Position numbers and translations under genes: made by a program
Shown: positions 8,576-15,814 of the stretch, piece by piece
Numbering within the stretch: position 1 is the first letter of the stretch
Layout: every line of letters begins with the position of its first letter
The notes under the pieces: generated by a model
Told to the model about the DNA's origin: nothing
The model's input: only the letters and a program-made list of their open reading frames with translations
The model's database searches: none
Assembly (NCBI GenBank): GCA_013416795.1
Contig: RQSC01000031.1
Span: 429,971 to 446,411, forward strand
Source of the DNA: Prasinococcaceae sp. CCMP 1430
Taxonomy: Eukaryota > Prasinodermophyta > Palmophyllophyceae > Prasinococcales > Prasinococcaceae
Reading direction: 5' to 3'
DNA length: 16,441 nucleotides

Positions 8576-9073
8576 TTACAGCTCGAGAGCGCGGTCGGCC
8601 GCGCGGGGGACGGTCGCCGCGTTGCCGCGCAGCACGCGCCGCGAACCACCGCCCCCACCACCGCGCACGAAGAGCGTCTCGTGGCGCGCGAGGAAGCGCA
8701 CAAGTGCCGCGAGCGCCGTGCCGGCGCCACCCCCACCAGTGGCTGCGCTCGCGCACAGTGCAGCGGCTGCGGCGGTCGCTCGTTCGCCGACTCGCTCGAA
8801 GACGGCGGCGCGCGGCGAGTGCCACGCGCAGCTCCAGCGCGCGGCGCCCTCGGCCGTGCCAAATGCGCCCACGCGGCACACCTCAGGCGGCCACGTGCCA
8901 GGCTCCAGCGCGAGCGCGAAGACCGCCACGCCCGGCAGTGCCATCCACAGCGTGCCATGCCGCCGCATCGCGTCGCAAAGTGCGGCGTCGTCCACGGGCA
9001 GCTGCGCTGCGGCGGCGGTGGCGGCGGGTATTTTCAATTGTATTTGAATGCCAACATACCAGACTTTCATCAA
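8576..9073 (-). CDS. Mediator subunit 27 (MED27)-like protein, C-terminal part
   Basis: A 165-codon frame with balanced composition, unlike the Arg/Cys/His-rich plus-strand reading of the same bases. From residue 45 on it resembles the MED27 C-terminal region: LPGVAVFALALEP, RVGAFGTAEG, then [16 protein letters not shown], comparable to the family segment VFQKVTDHATTALLHY (quoted from memory of the human protein), and ALVRFLARHETLFV before the place where MED27 has a CxxCG motif. Here that motif is replaced by glycines (GGGGGGSRRVL). MED27 is a subunit of the Mediator coactivator of RNA polymerase II. The usual N-terminal half, about 130 residues, is missing. The first 25 codons lie over an AT-rich island and look unlike coding sequence, so the true 5' end may be different or spliced. 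The stop is TAA at 8578-8576. Similarity is by eye and moderate. Confidence 0.42.
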   Translation of the reverse strand: MMKVWYVGIQIQLKIPAATAAAAQLPVDDAALCDAMRRHGTLWMALPGVAVFALALEPGTWPPEVCRVGAFGTAEGAARWSCAWHSPRAAVFERVGERATAAAAALCASAATGGGGAGTALAALVRFLARHETLFVRGGGGGGSRRVLRGNAATVPRAADRALEL

Positions 9074-9086
9074 AATAGGTTTTTAG
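9028..9086. promoter_or_regulatory. AT-rich island between divergent genes (promoter or short intron)
   Basis: By my count about 30% GC, in surroundings well above 65%. It sits between the MED27-like frame (-) and the coiled-coil protein (+). On the plus strand it begins GTATTT and ends TTTTTAG, which fits a 59-base intron. On the minus strand GTATGT at 9059-9054 followed by CAG at 9009-9007 also looks like intron boundaries. It could instead be a shared promoter. Confidence 0.45.
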
Positions 9087-11083
9087 CGGCGGCGGCGCCC
9101 GCGCAGGACGCCACGGCGCGCGAGGCGGAGGCGCTGCGCGCGGAGCTCGCGGTGCTTTCTCGCAAATACGCTCTTGCCACGCGTGGACTCGCGGAGCAGA
9201 GCCGCGCGCTCGCCGCCGCGGCCGCGGCGAGGGAAGGCGACGCGGCGCGCATGCAACAGCTCGAGCGCACGGCCAAGGAGGACCCCTCACTGCGCTACAA
9301 ATACGAGCGTGCCAAGCGAGTGCTCAAAGCGCAGGCGGCTGCGATCTCATCGGCGCGCCGCCAGGCGAGTGGGGCTCGCCACGAGCGCGACGCGACGGCT
9401 GCTGCTGCTGCTGCCTGGCGTGCCGATGCGGCCGCCGCACTCGCCGACGCCCGCGGAGCGATGGGCAGCGCAGCGCAAGAGGCTGTCGACGCGCGGACGC
9501 AGCTGCTCGAGGCGCTCGGCGATGCCGAAAGGCTGCGAGCGGATGTCGAGGAAAGGGACATCAGGATAGCGCACATGAATGCGGAGGCGCTGCGGGCCAA
9601 GGAGGAGGAAACGGCCGAAGACCTTCGCACCGCAAGTGGGCAGCACGCGAGCAGCAGCGATGACGCCTGCACGCAGACCGACGCGTCCGCACCTGCGGTC
9701 GCGACTGCCGAAGGCGAGTGCGCGGCGCAGTTCGCGACTCCACAAGGGATGCACGCGCAACCGTTAGCGACGCCACACTCACGCGCCCCGGGAAGCGCCC
9801 AGACGCCCTACATGACCCCGATGACGTCGCTGCCAGTGTCAGACGCGGCGGCAATCCGCGGCGTCGAGTACGCACTGTTGGCGGCCGACTCTGACGCCGC
9901 CGAGCTGCACGCGCTGCGGGAGGAGCTCTCTGCCGCATGCGAGGCGTTGGGACTCCAGGTGGCGCCTGGACCAGACGCGGATGCATCAAGAAAGGCAGGC
10001 ACAACAGTGTCGTCGGTCGGCGCCAGCGCCATGCTGGAGGCTCTCCTGGTGCGCCTCGGAGAGGAGCGCAGAGAGGTTCTTGCCCTGCGCGAGGCGCACG
10101 CTCACGCGCAATTGTCACCCTCGACGGCACCACCGCCGGAGTGTGACGACCCCGAGCTCGCACCTTCCGATGACCACGCCACGGATGACTTCGCGAGGGA
10201 CGCCGCGACAATCGCGAGCGAGGGCGAGGAGGCCACCGTGCCGGATGCTCAAGAAATTCCAGATTCTGATGAGGATACTGCTGAGTGTGAACCGACGGCA
10301 AACGCGCACACGCCGTCTGTGTGCGCCACGGTGGTGAAGGCACAGTCATGTGCAGCAGTGACGCCCTTGATGCACGACACATCGCGGCGGTCGCTCGATA
10401 GCTCCTCTCCGGAGGCGGACGCAGGCACCCAATGGGGCACGCCGGCCGCGGCCAGCTCTGCGTGGGGCACCCCCGCGACGCACCTCTCGACTCAATTGCA
10501 ATCCGCTCGCGGCAACACATACGGCCTGCGCACGCGCACAGCATCCGTCGATGCGGGTGTGCAAGTTGGCGGGGGCGCTGCACCGCTGTGGGCATCGACC
10601 GGGTTCGCTCCTTCGTCAAGGCGAAGGTCGGCGCCTGTGTGCATCTCCGCCTCCACGCAGACGATGACCGCTCTATCAAGTGATGCGACCGCGCAGACAC
10701 TGGTTGACATGAGTATTCACGCGAGCGCAGATGCTGAGGCCGCTCTATCGGAGCTCGAATCGGCAGCCGTGACGCTCATGACGCCCGGGACGGGTTGCAA
10801 AGACACGCTGGCGATGACGCCTGATACTATCGGCTACTCTCCATCGCATATGCAGAACAGTAGCCAGGGCCACGACAGGGCGCTGGTCGTCGAAGAGAAG
10901 ATGTCATCGCTCAAGGATAGGATCAAGATGTTCGACACGAGCAGCAAACCCGTGGGTAAAGAGGCGCAGCTGACCGCCATCGCCCCCGCGCCGAACTGTT
11001 TTCCCTCGGCGAGCAAAGACGAGGGGGTCCTGGCGAAGCGGAGGCAGCCCTTAGCGCCCCTCGTCAATACAAATCGGGTGTGA
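9087..11083 (+). CDS. Coiled-coil protein with TQT-type motifs, function unknown (start uncertain)
   Basis: An open frame of about 665 codons ends at TGA 11081-11083. The first 180 residues form a strong coiled coil (AREAEALRAELAVLSRKYA, EDPSLRYKYERAKRVLKAQ, ERLRADVEERDIRIAHMNA). Next comes a disordered Ser/Thr/Pro-rich region with many TP sites and a short second coil (SAMLEALLVRLGEERREVLAL). Five TQT-like motifs follow the first coil. The C-terminus carries EEKMSSLKDRIKMFD and a basic tail. Coil plus TQT arrays resemble cytoskeletal or dynein-associated scaffolds, but I recognise no family. The coiled coil is already coding from about 9107, while the first in-frame ATG after the AT-rich island is at 9251. 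The real start is therefore probably in an upstream exon joined at an acceptor ending at 9086 (TTTTTAG) or 9106 (GCGCAG). The frame stays open upstream to 8510, but there it reads as the antisense of the MED27-like gene and looks non-coding. Confidence 0.7.
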
Positions 11084-11232
11084 CAGCAACGGCGAGGTGA
11101 TGCCACGGGGAGGAATCGACTCGCGCGTGGCGCCACGGCATGCGAGCCCGCCGCGCGAGCATGGCACCGAGATCGCAATAATCTACTTGATTCTAGCGAG
11201 CTAGAGGCTGAGAAAGCGCACTCTTTCAGATA
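11084..11232. other. Convergent 3' intergenic region
   Basis: The gap between the coiled-coil gene (+) and the TVP38-like gene (-). It is less GC-rich after 11170. AATAAT at 11177-11182 is a weak poly(A)-like signal on the plus strand, and TATTAT near 11231 gives ATAATA on the minus strand. I see no gene. Confidence 0.4.
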
Positions 11233-11448
11233 TTATAGATGGTCGCCTGGCGCGGCTCCTCGCTCCCCGCGCTCCGCTGCGTCCGCACTGTCGGCCGCCG
11301 TCACTTCGCCGCCGTCACTGTGGAGTTCGCCGCCGCTGCCGTCCGCATCGCTGCCATCTTCATCGCCGTCTTCGAGGGCATACTCGTCAAGCGTCCGGCT
11401 CGCCGCGTTCGATATCTGTGCGAACGCCGGCGTGTCAGCACACGCGAG
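11233..11448 (-). CDS. Possible last exon of the TVP38-like gene (acidic tail)
   Basis: A minus-strand frame with ISNAASRTLDEYALEDGDED and further Asp/Glu/Ser-rich sequence, ending PGDHL and TAA at 11235-11233. It is in phase 0 with the TVP38 frame if an intron runs from GTGCGG (11506) to an AG at 11450-11449 (58 bases) or to GCACAG ending at 11416 (91 bases). Acidic tails are common after the last helix of such proteins, and the donor matches others in the window. This is inference from phase and composition only. Confidence 0.4.
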   Translation of the reverse strand, partial: LACADTPAFAQISNAASRTLDEYALEDGDEDGSDADGSGGELHSDGGEVTAADSADAAERGERGAAPGDHL

Positions 11449-11479
11449 CTCAGCGCTGGTGCGCACCCCTGCGCCTATG

Positions 11480-12364
11480 CTAGAGCCGCTGGCCTGCCCG
11501 CCGCACCTTCAGTGTGATCATCGCCGTCGCCGCCACGCCCACTATGTACAAAGAGACCTTGGCCGGCGCCTGCCACGCCGGCGCCTCGGCCACGTCGCCC
11601 CCCTCACCCGCCATCATCGTCGCAACGAATGTCTCGCGCATTGCCGCGCCCATGTAGACGAACACGAAAGTGTACGGCAGCACTCCCAGCAGCGTGAAGC
11701 CCAGGTAGGGGCAGAGATCGACTGCGGTGAGGCCAAAAATGTAGTTTGCGACGTTGAAGGGAATGAAAGGCGACAGACGCATCAGCAGCACCATGCGCCC
11801 GCCCTCGGCCGTCACAGCTCGGTCCACCGCAGCGAAACGCGGGTAGTTGCTGATCACACGCGAGACGTATGGCCGCGCAGAATACCGCGCAAGAAGGAAC
11901 GCCGCGGCCGAGCCGGCGAGCGTCCCCGCGATCGCGGCCGCCGCGCCCAACGCGGGGCCGTAGAGTGCGCCCGAGAGGATCACCAGCGCGCTGGCCGGTG
12001 CAAGCAGCAGCGTCGCCAGCACGTACGTCAGGAGAAAGTACAGCACGCCCAGCGCGCCGTTGCCCTCGAGAGCGGCGTCGAGCCGCTGGAAGAGCTCGAG
12101 CGTCGCGGGCCCAAGCGTCGAGTCGGCACGCGTCATGTTGTCCACGAGAAATGATAAGGACAGTAGTCCGGCCACAACGAAGCCCACGCCGACGGCGGTG
12201 GGCGCACTCGCCACGCGCGGAGTCCCACCACCGCTCCTCCGCCCCTCTCTCCGCCTCGACCGCACGTCCGATCGTTCCGCATCACTCGGCGTGCCAGCTG
12301 ATCTTCGCCGCGGCGGCGTACGCAGAAAGCTCAGGATCCCGCCGCCGTCGTCATCTTGCCACAT
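11480..12364 (-). CDS. TVP38/TMEM64 (VTT/DedA-like) membrane protein
   Basis: 294 residues from ATG 12364-12362 to TAG. The N-terminus (1-55) is cytosolic, rich in Arg and Ser. A membrane helix follows at about 58-76, then the VTT domain at about 105-245: LLAPASALVILSGALYG, GAAAAIAGTLAGSAAAFLLAR, the diagnostic RLSPFIPFNVANYIFGLT (196-213) and GVLPYTFVFVYMGA. A last helix covers about 269-285. VTT proteins such as TVP38, TMEM64 and TMEM41B are polytopic proteins of Golgi or ER, several acting as lipid scramblases, so a role in membrane lipid distribution or traffic is the family expectation. The start is supported by typical length. The in-frame stop at 11482 may be bypassed by splicing: GTGCGG at 11506 follows the codon for MITLK, and an acidic frame in phase lies downstream (separate entry). 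It is divergent from the tetraspan gene across a repeat-bearing intergenic region. Confidence 0.9.
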   Translation of the reverse strand: MWQDDDGGGILSFLRTPPRRRSAGTPSDAERSDVRSRRREGRRSGGGTPRVASAPTAVGVGFVVAGLLSLSFLVDNMTRADSTLGPATLELFQRLDAALEGNGALGVLYFLLTYVLATLLLAPASALVILSGALYGPALGAAAAIAGTLAGSAAAFLLARYSARPYVSRVISNYPRFAAVDRAVTAEGGRMVLLMRLSPFIPFNVANYIFGLTAVDLCPYLGFTLLGVLPYTFVFVYMGAAMRETFVATMMAGEGGDVAEAPAWQAPAKVSLYIVGVAATAMITLKVRRAGQRL

Positions 12365-12455
12365 CCCGAGCCCACACCGGCCCCCGCCCCGCCCCTCACC
12401 CCCCCCCCTCCGCTCCCCTCCCTCTGCCCCCCATCCCCATCCCTTCCGGGCCGCG
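12365..12455 (-). promoter_or_regulatory. G-run tract upstream of the TVP38-like gene
   Basis: The plus strand is almost pure C with T and A. The minus strand therefore carries many runs of three or more G separated by one to five bases, directly upstream of the TVP38 start codon. This is a strong potential G-quadruplex in its promoter or 5' UTR. Confidence 0.5.
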
Positions 12456-12510
12456 CCGAGCGCGCGTGGCGCTGACGCAGCGCCGCGCAGCGCAGCGCAG
12501 CGGACGCGGC

Positions 12511-12961
12511 CTGGGATTTGGGTTGGATCCCAACTGCGGGCTTTAGGGTAATTATCTCAAACCCTGATTCTTTCCCGCGCCCACCGCGCCCGCGCAGTGG
12601 GCTGGGATTTGGGTTGGATCCCACCAGCGGACGTTAGGGTAATCACTTCAAACCCTGATTGAGTCCCGCGCCCCCCGCACACGCGCGCGGGTGGTGTTAG
12701 GGTTGGATCCCAATTTTCGGACTTTAGGGTGGTCATCTCAAACCCTGAATCTGTCCCGCGCCCATCGCGCCCGCGCGCGGGCTGGGATTTGGGTTGGATC
12801 CCAACTGCGGGATTTAGGGTAATCATCTCAAACCCTGATTCCGTCCCCCCCCCCCTTGGCGCCACCCGCACCCGCGCGTTGGTGGTGTTAGGGTTGGATC
12901 CCAGTTTTCGGACTTTAGGGTTGTTATTTCAAACCCTGATTCCGTCCCCACCCCACCCCCC
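12511..12961 (+). repeat. Five-copy ~90 bp tandem repeat with telomere-like motifs
   Basis: The shared core GGTTGGATCCCA is found with TTGGATCC starting at 12523, 12614, 12703, 12794 and 12894, giving periods of 91, 89, 91 and 100 bp. Each core is followed by TTAGGGT, a short spacer and AAACCCTGA, then a GC-rich spacer. Copies 1, 2 and 4 begin CTGGGATTTGGG (type A); copies 3 and 5 begin TGGTGTTAGGG (type B), so the order is A A B A B. The array sits between the TVP38-like (-) and tetraspan (+) start codons. Frames open across it are a by-product and not genes. Confidence 0.9.
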
Positions 12962-13067
12962 GACCTCGCGCCCGGCGCGCGAGCCGTCGCGACTCGCGGG
13001 TGCGGCGTCGCGAGCGCAGCGCTGGCGGGCCGCCTCCCAGGGCCAGTCGGAGGTCGGGGCCGCGACA

Positions 13068-13863
13068 ATGGCCGGCCAGGAGGTGCGCGCTCGCGCCCGG
13101 GCGCTCGCCTTGAGCCGCATGCGTTGCTGAGCCGCAAGCGCGCCCGCATCCTGAGCTGACGTCGCGCGCTCGCGGGGCACACGCGGCGCAGGTGGCGGGC
13201 GACGAGGGATGGGTCCTTAAGAATCTGCGGATGTGGTGTATTTTCTTGCAGGCGACGTGCGCCGGGGTGACGTTGTACCAGACGGTCGCTGCGGGCGTGG
13301 TCGGCTCGTTGCTGCACGACGCGTTCGTCAAGGCGTGGTATTTTGTCGCAGTCGGTGTCGTGGCTGGCGCAATTTATGCGGTTGGCATCGCGGGTGCCTT
13401 CGGCTTCTACCAGCGCATCCTGGGCTTTTACGGGCTCGTCACGCTCGTGCTGTCTGGGCTGTACTTTGTGGGCTTCATCCTGCTTTTGCTCGCAGTCAAC
13501 AGCACTTCGGGAGTCGACAAGCTCGTGCAAAACTGCGAGCAATACTGTGGCTCGCATAAGACCTGCACGGTGGGGCAGTGCACGAACTATGTCGAGTCGA
13601 TGTCGCCGGCAGCCAACACGGTAGCAGCGATGGGACTCGTTCTGGCCGTGCTCCTCGCGGCGAGCGGACAGCTGGCATTCAAGCTTCGCTGGAACGCGGG
13701 GCGCACCGGCCGCAAGACCGCGCGCATCGGGGTAAGCAGGGCTGCGGGGCGCGCAGGGGCGGGAGCGTACCACCACTTGGGTGTGTTCCCGGAGGAGGAC
13801 CCCATCGACACGAGCATCGCCGACATAGAAATGACGGAGCACATTCGTAGGAGCCTCGGATGA
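13068..13863 (+). CDS. Four-helix (tetraspanin-like) membrane protein, two exons
   Basis: Exon 2 (13192-13863) has no ATG at its start but follows GCGCAG. A five-codon first exon, ATG at 13068 to GAG at 13082 (MAGQE), ends at GTGCGC and joins in phase 0 across a 109-base intron, giving 228 residues. In exon-2 numbering, helices lie at about 13-38, 48-72, 77-103 and 142-164, with a loop of about 38 residues between helices 3 and 4. The loop has four cysteines (C115, C119, C125, C130) and a glycosylation sequon NST at 103. The tail is cytosolic: basic, then acidic (EEDPIDTSIADIEM). The topology and the Cys-bearing loop before helix 4 recall tetraspanins, but the CCG signature is absent, so I would not assign it to that family. 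Partners and function are unknown. The first exon is inferred from the phase match and the start context. Confidence 0.72.
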
Positions 13864-13930
13864 GGTTTGTTTTGTCGACGCGGAGCCGAGCGAGGATGCG
13901 AGACTGCGAGTTGCGAGAGCCTCTGAGAGT

Positions 13931-13952
13931 CTCTCTCTCTCTCTCTCTCTCT
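13931..13952 (+). repeat. (CT)11 microsatellite
   Basis: Eleven CT units followed by TTCTAGGT, 67 bases after the tetraspan stop codon. The tract plus TTCTAG resembles a splice acceptor, but no coding exon follows, so a simple repeat in the 3' UTR is the better reading. Confidence 0.85.
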
Positions 13953-14311
13953 TTCTAGGTGCAAATGACAGTGCTAGCTCGCTACCGGCCCGCGGGGAGG
14001 CGAGGCCCGCTGCTGTCAGTGTGAGCGCGCCACACATGCGTGCGCGCGGCCAAACAAAGTTTGTGTGCGTAGCATCTGTATACAGTACTTTTCGACGAGT
14101 CGCCTTGTCGTCCGACTGTGACGCGCACAGCAGCTCGCTGTGCCAGCCAGCGCGTGCGGGCGCCGGCGGCCATCCCCGCCGGAGACCGCGCGCCAGTGAG
14201 GAGTGCGCCCCGCCTCAGAGCGACGCCACCACCACATTTTTGTGCCGTTCGCGCATCCGAGACCCGCCTGCCCGCGCGTGAGAGAACCACGAGGATCTAG
14301 AAACCATCTGA

Positions 14312-14406
14312 TCCGGTCTGGTGGGGTTAGATAACCCGTAGAGTTACGATTTGAACCCGGTCTTTCCTAGTCTAACCCGGTCTTGCGCCTGCGTGTGACC
14401 CGGTCT
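14312..14406 (+). promoter_or_regulatory. ACCCGGTCT direct repeats and a GGGTTA/TAACCC palindrome
   Basis: ACCCGGTCT occurs at 14355-14363, 14375-14383 and 14398-14406, with a partial copy TCCGGTCT at 14312-14319. GGGTTA-GA-TAACCC forms a perfect inverted repeat at 14324-14337. The last copy ends four bases before the ATG at 14411. They are candidate promoter or 5' UTR elements of the U2B''-like gene. Confidence 0.5.
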
Positions 14407-14410
14407 GGCC

Positions 14411-15661
14411 ATGAAGGGTGGGGTTGTTGGTGGTCGGCGGCTGCCGACTGCGCGCGCGCGCGCGGCGCGCGCGCGCGTGTGGTGGGTGTGGGGGCGCGTG
14501 TGCGTGTGTGTCACAGGGTGCACAGGCGTGCGCGCCGCCGCCGGGCCGCCGCCGAGCCAGACGCTCTATGTGAACAACCTCAACGACCGCGCGAGGGCCG
14601 ACGAGCTGCGCCGCGCGCTCGCGGCCGTGTTCTCGCAGTTCGGACGCGTGCTCGACGTGTCGGCGAGCAAGGCGTACGCGCGGCGCGGGCAGGCGTGGGT
14701 GTGCATGGAGAGCGTGCCCGCGGCGGCGAACGCGCTGCGGCAGCTGCAGGGCTTCAACTTCCTCGACAAGCCCATGGTGCGGCGCGCCCGCCGAGTGCGC
14801 GTGCGTGCGACTATAGCACCGCATGCGCGCACGCATTCGTCATGCCCATCCCGCGAATGCGCATTGGCACGCGCATGCGCGACCCGTACCCACGCGCCCG
14901 CCCGCCAGCGCTCGCGCGCAGCCGTGCGCGCACATGTGACGCGCGCGCGCGTGCGCCCGTAGGCATTGTGCACACACCGTCGGCACGCGCGAGAGCGCGC
15001 GCCGCTGAGCACAGGGTCAAACGCGCCGCTGACCGCACCGCCTCCACCGCCCAGAGGATATCCTTCGCCAAGGATGAGTCCGACACAGTGGCCAAACTCA
15101 ACGGGACGTACAAACCCCGCCAGAAGAAGGAGCGGGTCAGGCCCGACCCGGAGAAGGGTGCGTGCGCGGCATGCGCGACGGACATGAGCGCGCGCCGCCG
15201 GCGCGAGCATGCGTGAACAAGTGCGCATGAGCGCACAGGCCCCACGTTTAGGGTTGGTGTCGTGTGGGTGGCATCGCTGACGCTCTCGCGCGCTGCGCGC
15301 CCTGCGCGGCCGTCAAATCCCGGCAGCCCGCCAAGCGGCCGCCAAACGCCGCGCGACAGCCGCCGCCGCCGCAGCGGCAGCAGCCCCTGCTGCGCCCGCC
15401 GCCGCCGCGCCCGACCTCGCTGCAGCGCCCAACAAGATCCTCTTCGTGCAGAACTTGCCCGCCGAGGCGACCGACCTCATGGTTTCCATGCTGTTCCAAC
15501 AGTTCCCTGGCTACAAGGAGGTGCGCATGGTGGAACAGAAGCCGGGCATCGCGTTCGTCGAGTTCGAGAGCGACATGCAGGCCGGCGTGGCCATGCAGGG
15601 CCTGCAGGGCTTCAAGATCACCCCCACCAACTCTATGGCGGTCTCGTACGCCAAACAGTGA
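14411..15661 (+). CDS. U1A/U2B''/SNF-type spliceosomal protein, two RRMs, spliced
   Basis: Binds stem-loops of U1 and/or U2 snRNA in the spliceosome. RRM1 lies in the exon ending at 14776: [20 protein letters not shown] (RNP2), [19 protein letters not shown] (RNP1), [15 protein letters not shown]. An intron from GTGCGG at 14777 to CCCAG at 15054 joins in phase 0 to [20 protein letters not shown] (15055-15157), which completes RRM1. A second intron from GTGCGTG (15158) to CGGCAG (15326) joins in phase 1 to an Ala/Lys linker and RRM2 (15327-15661): [57 protein letters not shown]. Both joins match the family alignment. The first 35 codons from ATG 14411 are low-complexity Arg/Val/Trp. An in-frame intron from GTGGGG at 14418 to CACAG at 14516 or 14525 would remove most of them and give an N-terminus closer to the usual length. 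The two animal paralogues cannot be told apart here, so no symbol is given. Confidence 0.9.
14777..15054 (+). other. Intron of the U2B''-like gene
   Basis: 278 bases, donor GTGCGG, acceptor CCCAG after a pyrimidine-rich run. It separates two halves of RRM1 in phase 0. It contains long GC-alternating runs, for example around 14940-14955, and hexamers such as GCGCATGCGC. Confidence 0.85.
15158..15326 (+). other. Intron of the U2B''-like gene
   Basis: 169 bases, donor GTGCGTG, acceptor CGGCAG, phase 1. It contains TTTAGGGTTGG at 15247-15257, matching the core of the tandem repeat array at 12511-12961. Confidence 0.8.
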
Positions 15662-15692
15662 GGCACGCCCACAAGCGCCGCAAACCACACCT

Positions 15693-15698
15693 AATAAA
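15693..15698 (+). terminator. AATAAA poly(A) signal of the U2B''-like gene
   Basis: AATAAA 32 bases after the stop codon at 15659-15661, in the sequence CTAATAAAAACG. It is a canonical signal at a suitable distance. Confidence 0.75.
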
Positions 15699-15774
15699 AA
15701 CGGCTCACCTACGTACGGCACACGTGCTCTCTGCTGGGCTGGGCGCATGCGCATGTATGCGTGTGGATTCTGAA

Positions 15775-15780
15775 TATATT
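15775..15780 (-). terminator. AATATA poly(A)-like signal of the ARL2 gene
   Basis: Minus-strand AATATA about 35 bases after the ARL2 stop codon, a known one-base variant of AATAAA. No AATAAA is closer on this strand. Confidence 0.4.
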
Positions 15781-15814
15781 AGCGTGTGCGCTCGTCCGCT
15801 GCGTTTGTCGCCGC

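Larger units (their letters stand above)
13864..14410. other. Intergenic region between tetraspan and U2B''-like genes
   Basis: No gene seen. It holds a CT microsatellite (separate entry), moderately AT-richer sequence around 14055-14110, and close to the next start codon a palindrome and a set of short direct repeats (separate entry). The tetraspan 3' end and the next promoter must both lie here. I found no AATAAA on the plus strand. Confidence 0.5.

Noticed and set aside
5878-8958. Minus-strand frame of over 1000 codons opposite the large repeat protein
   Set aside because: It is Ser/Ala/Arg-rich antisense of a GC-rich coding region. It crosses the end of the plus-strand gene and the MED27-like frame and shows no repeat order of its own.
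8510-9086. 5' extension of the coiled-coil protein to an ATG at 8510
   Set aside because: The translation is Arg/Cys/His-rich and covers a Z-DNA-like tract and an AT-rich island. The opposite strand reads better as a MED27-like protein.
12557-12871. Minus-strand open frame giving repeated GFEMITL and QPKSQP peptides
   Set aside because: It is simply the tandem DNA repeat read through. The unit lengths 91, 89 and 100 are not multiples of three, so there is no constant protein repeat.
13931-13960. CT tract plus TTCTAG as a splice acceptor for a further exon
   Set aside because: No conserved or long coding frame follows before 14411, and the upstream gene already has a stop codon.
14300-14400. 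Possible tRNA because of GGGTTCAAATC on the minus strand (B-box-like)
   Set aside because: No T-stem pairing, no A box at a suitable distance and no acceptor stem.
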